NCBI GenBank assembly: GCA_016789785.1
Contig: JAEUQE010000214.1
Coordinates: forward strand, 1 to 16,206
Direction: 5' to 3'
DNA: 16,206 nucleotides
Origin: Bryobacterales bacterium
Lineage (GTDB): Bacteria; Acidobacteriota; Terriglobia; Bryobacterales; Bryobacteraceae
Positions within the stretch are counted from its first letter, which is position 1; every line of letters begins with the position of its first letter. The translations under genes were made by a program, and so were the position numbers. Below, piece after piece: positions 8,461 through 15,726 of this stretch. The notes under the pieces are model-generated. The model did no database searches, had not been told where the DNA came from, and worked only from the letters and a program-made list of their open reading frames with translations.

Positions 8461-8973
8461 ATGGTTCCCACACCTACGAAAAAGATCGACACGGGCGCAC
8501 TCCAACTCAAGGAGACGGTGGTCGCAATCAACCGCGTCACCAAGGTGGTGAAGGGCGGTAAGAATCTGAGCTTCTCCGCGCTTGTCATCGTTGGCGACCC
8601 GGCACAGAAGGTGGTTGGTTTCGGCACCGGCAAGGCGAAGGAAGTGCCTGCCGCGATCAAGAAGGGCATTGAGTCCGCCAAAAAGAATCTCCGCAAGGTG
8701 CATGTGCTCGGGAGCACGATCCCGCATCAGGTGGTGGGCCGGTTCGGCAGCGGACTGGTACTTCTGAAGCCCGCTCCGCAAGGTACGGGCGTCATCGCCG
8801 GCGGCTCGGTGCGTGCGGTGATTGAGGCCGCGGGGATTCCGAACGTGCTGACAAAGTCGCTCGGTTCGCGGAATCCGCACAACGCGGTGAAGGCGACCTT
8901 CAACGCTCTGGAGCAGTTGCGCGACAAGAACGAAGTAGCGGAAGTGCGCGGCTTGGCCGTCGAGAAAGTGTAA
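8461..8973 (+). CDS. rpsE: 30S ribosomal protein S5
   Basis: S5 acts in decoding fidelity, in mRNA unwinding with S3 and S4, and in 30S assembly. The 170-residue product (E. coli 167) has the double-stranded RNA-binding-like N-terminal domain ([31 protein letters not shown] in family order, [25 protein letters not shown]), then the C-terminal domain with [31 protein letters not shown] and [24 protein letters not shown] at 8448-8451, within the rplR end, gives a 9-base spacing. Gap to rplR is 3 bases. Confidence 0.98.
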   Translation: MVPTPTKKIDTGALQLKETVVAINRVTKVVKGGKNLSFSALVIVGDPAQKVVGFGTGKAKEVPAAIKKGIESAKKNLRKVHVLGSTIPHQVVGRFGSGLVLLKPAPQGTGVIAGGSVRAVIEAAGIPNVLTKSLGSRNPHNAVKATFNALEQLRDKNEVAEVRGLAVEKV

Positions 8974-8992
8974 TAGGGAGGGCTTGACTGAG

Positions 8993-9175
8993 ATGGCGGA
9001 AGGAAAAATCAAGATCAAGCTCATTGGCAGCCCGATCTGTACGCCCGAAAAGCACAAGAAGATCGTGCGCAGTCTGGGTTTGCGAAAGATGAACCAGGTG
9101 GTCGAGCGGCCGGATAACGCCGGATTCCGCGGCATGGTGCTGAAGGTGCCTCACCTGTTAAGGATTGTCGACTAA
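8993..9175 (+). CDS. rpmD: 50S ribosomal protein L30
   Basis: L30 is a small 50S protein of about 60 residues. The product from the ATG at 8993 is exactly 60 residues: GKIKIKLIGSPICTPEKHKKIVRSLGLRKMNQVVERPDNAGFRGMVLKVPHLLRIV, with the LIGSPI, LGLRKMNQ and IRGM-like segments of the family. A TTG at 8984 would add three residues (MTE), but the GGGAGGG at 8976-8982 sits only one base before it and 10 bases before the ATG, so the ATG is chosen. rplO follows after 18 bases. Confidence 0.95.
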   Translation: MAEGKIKIKLIGSPICTPEKHKKIVRSLGLRKMNQVVERPDNAGFRGMVLKVPHLLRIVD

Positions 9176-9193
9176 GGGCGCGGAGAAAGAATC

Positions 9194-9646
9194 ATGAATC
9201 TCAGTGGACTGAAACCCCCGGATGGCCAGAAGAAGCAGCAGCGCCGCGTTGGCCGTGGTATGGGTAGCGGACGCGCAAAGACGTCGGGCCGCGGTCACAA
9301 GGGCGCACGCTCGATCTCCGGCTACAGCATGATGCGCGGTTTTGAAGGCGGCCAGATGCCGCTTCACCGCCGTTTGCCCAAGCGCGGTTTCACCAACATC
9401 TTCAAGAAGTACTACGCGCTGGTCAACGTTGGTAAGCTAGAGAACCTGGCTGGTGATTCCTTCGATCCCGGCCGGTTGCTCGAGTTGGGTGTGATCCATA
9501 AGCTGGAAGATGGTCTGAAGATCCTCGGTTCCGGTGAACTCACCCGGAAGATTTCAGTGAAGACGCACCTCATTTCGGAATCGGCGAAGAAGAAAATTGA
9601 AGCCGCCGGCGGTACCGTGGAACTGATCGGCGCGGACAAGAAGTAA
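9194..9646 (+). CDS. rplO: 50S ribosomal protein L15
   Basis: L15 is a late-assembly 50S protein. The 150-residue product has the glycine-rich N-terminal arm (RRVGRGMGSGRAKTSGRGHKGARS, then FEGGQMPLHRRLPKRGF), a YALVNVGKLENL core, and the ISVKTHLISESAKKKIEAAGGTVELI end that is typical of L15. It lies between rpmD and secY as in almost all spc operons. Its start is preceded by a GGAG at 9182-9185 within a 17-base string repeated exactly before rpsM. Confidence 0.98.
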   Translation: MNLSGLKPPDGQKKQQRRVGRGMGSGRAKTSGRGHKGARSISGYSMMRGFEGGQMPLHRRLPKRGFTNIFKKYYALVNVGKLENLAGDSFDPGRLLELGVIHKLEDGLKILGSGELTRKISVKTHLISESAKKKIEAAGGTVELIGADKK

Positions 9647-9674
9647 GGGCGCGCCGGAGACAGGGGCTTATCCC

Positions 9675-11075
9675 ATGCAGAAGTTTTTCGAAGCCGTTGC
9701 CAACGTGTTCCGGATTCCGGATCTGCGGAATCGTATTCTGTTCACGCTCGGATTGCTTGCGATTTACCGGCTTGGCGGCCACATTCCCACGCCGGGAATC
9801 GACGCCAACCGTCTGGAGCAGTTCTTTCAGCAGAATCAGGGCACACTGTTTGGCTTCATCGATCTGTTCAGTGGCGGCATGTTCCGCAGGCTGACGATCT
9901 TCGCTCTGGGCATCATGCCGTATATCACGGCATCGATCATTCTCCAGTTGCTGACTGTGGTGGTTCCCACCCTCGAGAAGCTTTCCAAGGAGGGCGAACT
10001 CGGGCGGCGTAAGATCACACAGTGGACACGTTATCTGACGGTGATCCTCGCCGTGTTTCAGAGTTTCGGCATTGCCACGGCCCTCCAGTCCTCCGACGGC
10101 AACTTCGTGATGAACCCTGGTTTTGGCTTTGTGTTCATGACCATCATCAGTCTGACCACGGGCACTGCCTTCATCATGTGGCTGGGAGAGCAGATTAGTG
10201 AACGCGGTATCGGGAACGGTATGTCGCTGCTGATCTTCGCCGGTATTGTGGTCGGGCTCCCGCAGGCCATTCAGGAGATCTACAACAACGTTTTCCTGAC
10301 GCGGCAGTGGAATGTGTTCCAGACGCTGATCATCATCATTGTGATGATCTTGGTGGTGGCGTTCATTGTGCTCGTGGAACGCGGAGAGCGCCGTATCCCG
10401 GTCCAGTACGCCAAGCGCGTGGTTGGGCGGCGTATGATGGGCGGCCAGTCGACGCACCTTCCTTTGAAGGTGAACGCCGGCGGCGTGATCCCTGTGATCT
10501 TCGCTTCGTCCCTGCTCGCCTTCCCTCAGACGTTGCTGCAGGTTCCCTACGTGAAGGACGTTCCGTGGCTGCAAGCAGCGCTCCGGTCGATTGGCTACTC
10601 AGAACCCCTGTACATTGTCCTGTTCACCGCCGGGATCGTGTTCTTCTGCTTCTTCTACGTTTCGATCATCTTCAATCCGAACGAAGCAGCCGACAACATG
10701 CGCAAGTATGGTGGATTCATTCCGGGCATTCGTCCTGGAAAGAACACCGCTGACTATCTGAACCGCATTCTCACGAAGATCACGGTGGTAGGTGGCTTGT
10801 ATCTGTCGTTGCTTTCGCTGATTCCGTCGATCATGATTTCCGGAATCAAGCTCCAGCATCTGCCGCTCGTCGGGAATTGGATTGATACGTATTTCCCGCG
10901 CTGGCTGTTGGATGGGCTGGGCGTCACGTTCTATTTCGGTGGCACGTCGTTGTTGATTGTGGTCGGCGTGGCGATGGACACGGTCAATCAGGTGGAAGCC
11001 CAATTGATCATGCGCCACTATGAGGGTTTCACTCCGCGGGCTGGAAGAATCCGCGGCCGTAGAAGTGCGGGTTAA
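9675..11075 (+). CDS. secY: Sec translocase channel subunit SecY
   Basis: SecY is the pore of the SecYEG translocon in the inner membrane. The 466-residue product (E. coli 443) has ten clear hydrophobic segments at about residues 18-36, 74-98, 119-138, 150-170, 183-202, 215-236, 270-290, 312-333, 366-392 and 412-434. The plug region is at 59-70 (FGFIDLFSGGMF), and the conserved cytosolic loops carry ERRIPVQYAKR (238-248) and NMRKYGGFIPGIRPGK (341-356), which contact SecA and the ribosome. The C terminus has RHYEGF and a basic tail. Start MQKFFEAVANVFRIPDLRNR fits the family. Confidence 0.98.
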   Translation: MQKFFEAVANVFRIPDLRNRILFTLGLLAIYRLGGHIPTPGIDANRLEQFFQQNQGTLFGFIDLFSGGMFRRLTIFALGIMPYITASIILQLLTVVVPTLEKLSKEGELGRRKITQWTRYLTVILAVFQSFGIATALQSSDGNFVMNPGFGFVFMTIISLTTGTAFIMWLGEQISERGIGNGMSLLIFAGIVVGLPQAIQEIYNNVFLTRQWNVFQTLIIIIVMILVVAFIVLVERGERRIPVQYAKRVVGRRMMGGQSTHLPLKVNAGGVIPVIFASSLLAFPQTLLQVPYVKDVPWLQAALRSIGYSEPLYIVLFTAGIVFFCFFYVSIIFNPNEAADNMRKYGGFIPGIRPGKNTADYLNRILTKITVVGGLYLSLLSLIPSIMISGIKLQHLPLVGNWIDTYFPRWLLDGLGVTFYFGGTSLLIVVGVAMDTVNQVEAQLIMRHYEGFTPRAGRIRGRRSAG

Positions 11076-11098
11076 GACGAGAGTTTGTAAGGCCTAGT

Positions 11099-11776
11099 AT
11101 GCCGGATGCCAACGGTCCGGCTCGCGCGTTGATTCTGTTCGGACCCCCGGGCTCGGGGAAGGGGACGCAGGCCAAGTTGTTGAAGGAGTGCCTGGCGGTT
11201 CCGCACATCGCAACCGGAGACATGTTGCGGGAACGGATCCAGCGGGCCGATGATTTGGGGTTAATGGTCAAGCATCTGATTGACGGGGGTGATCTGGTTC
11301 CGGACGACCTGATCAATCGGATGGTTGAGGACAGGGTTGTTCTGCCTGATTGCGGGCAGGGCTTCATCCTTGACGGGTACCCGCGCACGTTGTCGCAGGC
11401 GGAGACGATCTGCGAGGCGTTGCGGCGGCGCGGGGCGGGCTTGTTCGTGGTCTACCTCAAAGTAGATTACAATGTAATTATTGGCCGTCTTGCGGGCAGG
11501 CGAAACTGCCCAGACTGTGGAGCCGTGTTCAACGTCCACTCCAATCCGCCGAAGAGCGCGGGAGTGTGTGACGCCTGTCAATCGCCTCTGCAGATCCGTG
11601 ATGATGACCGGGAAAGCGTCGTTCGCCGCCGGTTGGAAGCGTACGAGGTGCAGACGCGCCCGCTATTGGAGTATTTCTCGAGGGATGGCCGTTCCTTTGT
11701 GGAGCTGGATGGAGCGAGTGAGGCGCCGCCTGTCATCGCCCAGCGGATTTGTGAATTGGCCGGAGCAGCCAGGTGA
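11099..11776 (+). CDS. adk: Adenylate kinase, zinc-LID form
   Basis: Adenylate kinase interconverts ATP plus AMP with two ADP. The 225-residue product has the P-loop GPPGSGKGT at 15-23, TGDMLR at 39-44, DGYPRT at 92-97, and DDRESVVRRRLEAY near 168-182. The LID domain contains Cys137-x2-Cys140 and Cys157-x2-Cys160, the zinc-binding pattern seen in Gram-positive Adk, not the Cys-free LID of E. coli. The codon use differs from the ribosomal genes: arginine is often CGG, leucine TTG and glycine GGG. It follows secY by 23 bases, the usual secY-adk-map arrangement. Confidence 0.98.
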   Translation: MPDANGPARALILFGPPGSGKGTQAKLLKECLAVPHIATGDMLRERIQRADDLGLMVKHLIDGGDLVPDDLINRMVEDRVVLPDCGQGFILDGYPRTLSQAETICEALRRRGAGLFVVYLKVDYNVIIGRLAGRRNCPDCGAVFNVHSNPPKSAGVCDACQSPLQIRDDDRESVVRRRLEAYEVQTRPLLEYFSRDGRSFVELDGASEAPPVIAQRICELAGAAR

Positions 11777-11777
11777 G

Positions 11778-12548
11778 ATGATAACGCGGAAGAGCCCGTC
11801 GGAACTGGAAAAGATGCGCAAAAGCGGTCTCTTGGTTTACGAGATCCTCCAGAGTCTGGCAGCCATGGTGAAGGAAGGCGTCACGACGCAGGATTTGGAA
11901 AACGTCGCGGAGCGGATGATTCGTGACGCGGGTGCGAGACCGGCTTTCAAAGGGTACTATGTGCCGGCAGCGGGGAAGCGGTATCCGTATGTGCTGTGCA
12001 CCTCGGTCAATCACGAGATTGTGCATGGGATGCCGTCGAGCCGCCGGATATTGAAGAGCGGCGACATTGTTTCGATCGATACGGGCGTGGAGTTGAACGG
12101 CTACTTTGGGGACTCCGCAGTGACGGTTCCGGTCGGCGAGATCAATGAATCGGTGAAGCGGCTGCTGAAGGTGACCCAGGAATCGCTGGAACTGGCGATT
12201 CAGCAGGCCAAGCCGGGTAACCGGTTGTTCGACATCTGCGGGACGGTGGAAAAGCACGTGACGCAGAGTGGGTTTTCGATTGTCCGGGAGTTCGTCGGGC
12301 ACGGCATTGGTACGAAGCTGCATGAGGAGCCTCAGGTTCCGAATTATGTGGATCGCAGCCATGAGAACCCCCGCCTGAAAGAGGGCATGGTGCTGGCGAT
12401 TGAGCCGATGGTGAACGAGGGCAAGGCGGATAGTAAGGTGCTCTCGGATAAGTGGACCGCGGTGACGACGGACGGGAAGTGCTCGGCCCATTTCGAGCAC
12501 GTGGTCGCGATTACAGCCGGTGGACCCTGGGTGTTGACCAGGCCCTGA
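11778..12548 (+). CDS. map: Methionine aminopeptidase, type I
   Basis: This enzyme removes the initiator methionine from nascent proteins in the cytoplasm. The 256-residue product has the M24 metal ligands in their usual order: Asp101 (SIDTG), Asp112 (FGDSA), His175 (GHGIG), Glu209 (AIEPM) and Glu240 (HFEHV). His83 and His182 are at the usual substrate-side places. It lacks the N-terminal zinc-finger extension, as type Ia does. The ATG at 11778 is one base after the adk stop, preceded by AGGTGAG; a longer in-frame start at 11481 inside adk is rejected because MITRKSPSELEKM is the family start. Confidence 0.98.
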   Translation: MITRKSPSELEKMRKSGLLVYEILQSLAAMVKEGVTTQDLENVAERMIRDAGARPAFKGYYVPAAGKRYPYVLCTSVNHEIVHGMPSSRRILKSGDIVSIDTGVELNGYFGDSAVTVPVGEINESVKRLLKVTQESLELAIQQAKPGNRLFDICGTVEKHVTQSGFSIVREFVGHGIGTKLHEEPQVPNYVDRSHENPRLKEGMVLAIEPMVNEGKADSKVLSDKWTAVTTDGKCSAHFEHVVAITAGGPWVLTRP

Positions 12549-12568
12549 CGGAGGCAGCCGGAGACGGG

Positions 12569-12811
12569 ATGCTGACCGAAAAGGATCGAGGCGAAGGCGG
12601 CCGCGGAGTGGAAGGCACGGTATTAGAGGTCCTGCCGAGCGCGGGATACCTGGTGGAGTTGGGGTCGCGAGCGCGGGTTCGAGCGCACGCGACGGCGGCG
12701 GCGAAGGCGAACTTCAGCCGGTTGCGGCCGAATGACCGAGTTTTGGTGGAGCTCTCGCCGCACGATCCGACGCGGGGGCGAATTACGAAGCTGTTGAGTG
12801 AGTCCCGGTAG
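12569..12811 (+). CDS. infA: Translation initiation factor IF-1, divergent
   Basis: IF-1 is an OB-fold factor that binds the 30S A site with IF-2 and IF-3. The 80-residue product matches the family at VEGTVLEVLPSAGYLVEL (14-31), AH at 39-40, and DRVLVELSPHDPTRGRI (56-72). The loop after AH normally reads like ISGKMRxN; here it is ATAAAKAN (41-48), so the usual glycine, lysine and arginine pattern is lost. The first 13 residues and the last 7 are also unlike the core family (usual length about 72). Arginine codons are 5 CGA, 5 CGG and 1 CGC, unlike the ribosomal genes. It may be a true divergent IF-1 or a secondary copy. Confidence 0.85.
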   Translation: MLTEKDRGEGGRGVEGTVLEVLPSAGYLVELGSRARVRAHATAAAKANFSRLRPNDRVLVELSPHDPTRGRITKLLSESR

Positions 12812-12859
12812 CGAACGCGGTCCGGTGACGCTAGCGGCGGTACTATTTAGGAAAAGGCA

Positions 12860-12973
12860 ATGAAAGTCAGAGCCTCGGTAAAAAAGATTTGCGATAAGTG
12901 CAAGATCATTCACCGCCACGGTGTCGTGCGGGTGATCTGCGAGAACCCGAAACACAAACAGCGGCAAGGATAA
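12860..12973 (+). CDS. rpmJ: 50S ribosomal protein L36, zinc-binding type
   Basis: L36 is the smallest 50S protein and sits near the GTPase-associated region. The gene encodes 37 residues: [14 protein letters not shown] at the start, then [19 protein letters not shown]. The zinc ligands Cys11, Cys14, Cys27 and His32 are all present, so it is the zinc-binding form. A purine-rich AGGAAAAGG lies just before the ATG. It follows infA by 48 bases and precedes rpsM by 15 bases, the canonical infA-rpmJ-rpsM order. Confidence 0.98.
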   Translation: MKVRASVKKICDKCKIIHRHGVVRVICENPKHKQRQG

Positions 12974-12988
12974 GGCGGAGAAAGAATC

Positions 12989-13372
12989 ATGGCGCGCATT
13001 GCTGGCGTTGACCTTCCGGCGAAGAAGAGAGCTGAGATCGGCTTGACTTACATTTATGGCATTGGCCGCACGCGGTCCAAGTCCATTTTGCACCGGGCGA
13101 ACGTGAACCCTGACAAAAAGGTGGCGGAACTCTCGGAAGAGGAAGTGAACCGTCTCCGTATGCTCATCGAGAATGAAGGCTCGGTGGAAGGCGACCTCCG
13201 CAAGGAGATCTCGCTGAACATCAAGCGCCTGATCGAAATGGGCTCCTATCGTGGTCTGAGACATCGCCGTAGCCTGCCGGCTCGCGGCCAGCGAACTCAC
13301 ACCAATGCCCGGACGCGCAAGGGACCGCGCCGCGGCACAGTGGCCAACAAGAAGAAAGCCGGCGTGAAGTAA
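12989..13372 (+). CDS. rpsM: 30S ribosomal protein S13
   Basis: S13 is in the 30S head, contacts P-site tRNA through its C-terminal tail and forms bridges to L5. The 127-residue product (E. coli 118) has [10 protein letters not shown], the [14 protein letters not shown] helix-hairpin-helix, [46 protein letters not shown] in family order, then an 18-residue tail rich in Lys and Gly. It starts the alpha block. Its 17-base region up to the ATG is identical to that before rplO. Confidence 0.98.
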   Translation: MARIAGVDLPAKKRAEIGLTYIYGIGRTRSKSILHRANVNPDKKVAELSEEEVNRLRMLIENEGSVEGDLRKEISLNIKRLIEMGSYRGLRHRRSLPARGQRTHTNARTRKGPRRGTVANKKKAGVK

Positions 13373-13384
13373 AGGGATTACGGA

Positions 13385-13792
13385 ATGGCGAAACAGCAGG
13401 CCAAAGCAAGCAAGAAGAAAGCTTTCAAGAAGAAAGAGAAGAAGAATATCCCGCATGGGCTCGTGCACGTGCAGGCCACGTTCAACAACACGATCGTCAC
13501 CATTACCGATCCCATCGGCAACGTGATCTCATGGTCAAGTTCGGGTTCGCTGGGATTCCGTGGTTCGCGCAAAGGCACACCGTTTGCCGCCCAACAGGCC
13601 TCGCTCACCGCGGGTCAGAGGGCGAAGGACGCTGGTCTCCGCTCGGCGGAAGTTCGTGTGTCGGGACCTGGTTCCGGGCGCGAGTCGGCGGTTCGCGCGC
13701 TGGCGACGCTCGGGATTGAAGTTCGCCATATCCGCGACGTTACCCCGATCCCACACAATGGTTGCCGGGCGCCCAAGAAGCGCCGCGTCTGA
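13385..13792 (+). CDS. rpsK: 30S ribosomal protein S11
   Basis: S11 forms part of the 30S platform near the mRNA exit. The 135-residue product (E. coli 129) has a lysine-rich start ([15 protein letters not shown]), then [55 protein letters not shown] and the ending [18 protein letters not shown], which is the family signature. It lies 12 bases after rpsM. The next gene is 151 bases away, the longest gap in the window. Confidence 0.98.
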   Translation: MAKQQAKASKKKAFKKKEKKNIPHGLVHVQATFNNTIVTITDPIGNVISWSSSGSLGFRGSRKGTPFAAQQASLTAGQRAKDAGLRSAEVRVSGPGSGRESAVRALATLGIEVRHIRDVTPIPHNGCRAPKKRRV

Positions 13793-13943
13793 TCCGTTCG
13801 TTTTTGATAGAAGTAAGCAGGACGAAGGCTTTGCCGTAAACTGCACCTTCTAAGCGTTCATGCGTGCTTGGCCGCGCATGCCGCTCACATTGACAAGCTG
13901 CGCGGCAGCCTTGCTCCGCGCGGTTGAACTTTAGGAGGTTCCT
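13793..13943 (+). promoter_or_regulatory. rpsK-rpsD gap with inverted repeat and full Shine-Dalgarno site
   Basis: This 151-base gap is the longest in the window and holds no convincing gene. It contains a perfect 8-bp inverted repeat, GCCGCGCA at 13871-13878 and TGCGCGGC at 13899-13906, with a 20-base loop. An alternative overlapping hairpin, GCTGC-GCG-GCAGC at 13897-13909, extends outward with a bulge. A TTGACA-like -35 sequence at 13890-13895 has no matching -10 element at the usual distance. AGGAGG at 13933-13938 serves the rpsD start with 5 bases of spacing. In E. coli S4 binds a leader before rpsM; a role as an S4 leader or internal promoter here is inference. Confidence 0.45.
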
Positions 13944-14576
13944 TTGGCTCGATATCTTGGTCCCGTTTGCCGGTTGTGCCGGCGCGAGGGCACGAAGCTC
14001 TTCCTCAAGGGAGAGCGTTGTTACACCGAAAAGTGCGCCATTGAGAAGCGCAACTTCCTGCCTGGACAGCATGGCCGTGACCGCAAGCCGAAGATTCTCG
14101 GCTACGGTCTTCAACTCCGCGAAAAGCAGAAAGCCCGCCGGTACTACGGTGTGCTCGAACAGCAGTTCCGCAACGCCTTCGAAAAAGCCAGCAAGATGAA
14201 GGGCATCACGGGTGAGAACCTGCTCACCTTGATGGAGCAGCGCCTCGACAACGTCATTTACCGCCTCGGCCTTGCCACCAGCCGCGCCATGGCCCGGCAG
14301 ATCGTCCGCCACGGACATATTCAGGTCAATGGCAGGAAAGTAAATATCCCGTCCTATCTCACCCGCCAGGGAGATGTGGTTGAAGTTCGCGAGAAGAGCA
14401 AGAAGAACCCCGCGATTACCGCAGCCTGCGATGCCACCGCCAGCCGTCCGGCGCCAAGCTGGCTCGAATTTGACCGCGAGGCTCTCCGCGGCCGCATAAC
14501 GTCCAACTTCAAACGCGAAGAGCTCGTGCAGATTCAATTGAACGAACAGCTCATCGTCGAGTTGTACTCCAAATAG
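13944..14576 (+). CDS. rpsD: 30S ribosomal protein S4, zinc-binding type
   Basis: S4 is the primary 16S rRNA binder that nucleates 30S assembly and acts in fidelity. The 210-residue product has the four-cysteine N-terminal cluster (Cys9, Cys12, Cys26, Cys31), as in zinc-binding S4 proteins, and the S4 RNA-binding fold at about 97-150 ([33 protein letters not shown]). It starts with TTG at 13944, chosen because [16 protein letters not shown] is the family N terminus and a full AGGAGG lies 5 bases upstream. In many bacteria S4 regulates the alpha operon. Confidence 0.98.
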   Translation: MARYLGPVCRLCRREGTKLFLKGERCYTEKCAIEKRNFLPGQHGRDRKPKILGYGLQLREKQKARRYYGVLEQQFRNAFEKASKMKGITGENLLTLMEQRLDNVIYRLGLATSRAMARQIVRHGHIQVNGRKVNIPSYLTRQGDVVEVREKSKKNPAITAACDATASRPAPSWLEFDREALRGRITSNFKREELVQIQLNEQLIVELYSK

Positions 14577-14591
14577 TCAGGGAGGGAATCG

Positions 14592-15710
14592 ATGTTCAAG
14601 GGCTTCCAGAAACCAAAAAGGCTGGTGGCGAATACCGAGACGCTCACCGACCGGTACGGCATGTTTACTGCCCAGCCGTTCGAGCGTGGGTTCGGCACAA
14701 CCATCGGCAACAGTTTGCGTCGTGTCCTTCTCAGTTCAATTGAAGGCGCCGCCATCACCGCGGTGCGGATCGAAGGCGTGGCGCATGAATTCAGTCCGAT
14801 TCCCGGCGTGGTGGAGGATGCGACCGACATCATCCTCAACCTGAAACAGATCCCGTTCAAGATGATGACGGATGCCGTGAAGACCGTTCGTCTGCGCGTG
14901 GATCAGTCCGGTCAGGTACTGAGCGGCCAGATCGAAACCGACGCCGACGTCGAAGTGCTTGACCGCAACATGCCGGTAGCGACCGTGAGCGAAGGCGGCA
15001 AGCTCAGCATTGAAATGCGCCTGAAGTCGGGCCGCGGCTACGTCAGCGCCGACCGGAATTTCGATGAGGATCTGCCACTCGGCTATATCCCGATCGACTC
15101 GGTGCATTCACCTGTCCGGAAGGTCAACTATCACGTCGAGGCTGCGCGCCTCGGCCAGATGACCGACTACGACAAGCTGACGCTCGAAGTGTGGACCAAC
15201 GGCGCGGTGTCGCCTGCCGACGCAATCGGCATGGCGTCCAAGCTGCTCAAGGATCACATGACGATCTTCATCAACTTCGAGGAACTGCCCGAAGTTGTGG
15301 AAGAGCCGGCCGAGCGCGGCGCGGGCCAGATGAACGAAGTGCTGAACCGCTCGGTGGAAGAGCTGGAACTCAGCGTTCGTTCGTACAACTGCCTCAAGAA
15401 CGCCAACATTCAGACCATCGGCGACCTGGTTCAGAAGACCGAAGCCGAAATGCTCCGCACGAAGAACTTCGGCCGCAAATCGCTGAACGAGATCAAGGAA
15501 ATCCTGGCTGGTCTTGGCCTCAGCTTCGGTATGAAGTTCGATTCGCAAGGGCGTCTGATCTCTCCGTCAGGCCAGCCCGTTACGCCGGGCATGATCGTGC
15601 CCTCCGGCACCGACTCGTCCCTTGACGATGACGACGAGGATGATGAGGACGATGATGATGAGGACCGCGACGAGGATGATGACGAAGCGGGCGCCGGGAA
15701 ATTCGACTAG
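14592..15710 (+). CDS. rpoA: RNA polymerase alpha subunit with acidic C-terminal tail
   Basis: Alpha is the assembly platform of RNA polymerase and its C-terminal domain binds UP elements and activators. The 372-residue product (E. coli 329) has the N-terminal dimer domain (residues 1 to about 235, [16 protein letters not shown] near 35-50) and the C-terminal domain at about 250-318, with Arg263, Asn266, Cys267, Gly294, Lys296 and Ser297 matching the E. coli UP-element contacts (offset of two). Residues 345-365 are 20 of 21 Asp/Glu, an extra tail after a Gly/Pro/Ser linker. The start is preceded by GGGAGGG. It follows rpsD by 15 bases. Confidence 0.98.
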   Translation: MFKGFQKPKRLVANTETLTDRYGMFTAQPFERGFGTTIGNSLRRVLLSSIEGAAITAVRIEGVAHEFSPIPGVVEDATDIILNLKQIPFKMMTDAVKTVRLRVDQSGQVLSGQIETDADVEVLDRNMPVATVSEGGKLSIEMRLKSGRGYVSADRNFDEDLPLGYIPIDSVHSPVRKVNYHVEAARLGQMTDYDKLTLEVWTNGAVSPADAIGMASKLLKDHMTIFINFEELPEVVEEPAERGAGQMNEVLNRSVEELELSVRSYNCLKNANIQTIGDLVQKTEAEMLRTKNFGRKSLNEIKEILAGLGLSFGMKFDSQGRLISPSGQPVTPGMIVPSGTDSSLDDDDEDDEDDDDEDRDEDDDEAGAGKFD

Positions 15711-15726
15711 AGGAGTTTAGTAGCAA

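Noticed and set aside
11481..11777. Upstream in-frame extension of map inside adk
   Set aside because: The family N terminus begins at the ATG at 11778 (MITRKSPSELEKM), one base after the adk stop, and the extension overlaps a certain gene in another frame.
12452..12568. GTG start at 12452 extending infA into map
   Set aside because: The extra residues have no IF-1 similarity and overlap map; the ATG at 12569 gives a product of near-family length.
13801..13805. TTTTT after rpsK as a terminator
   Set aside because: No stem precedes the T-run, and rpsD and rpoA must still be transcribed.
13890..13895. TTGACA as a promoter -35 box before rpsD
   Set aside because: No acceptable -10 sequence lies 16-18 bases downstream, so it is kept only as a note within the gap feature.
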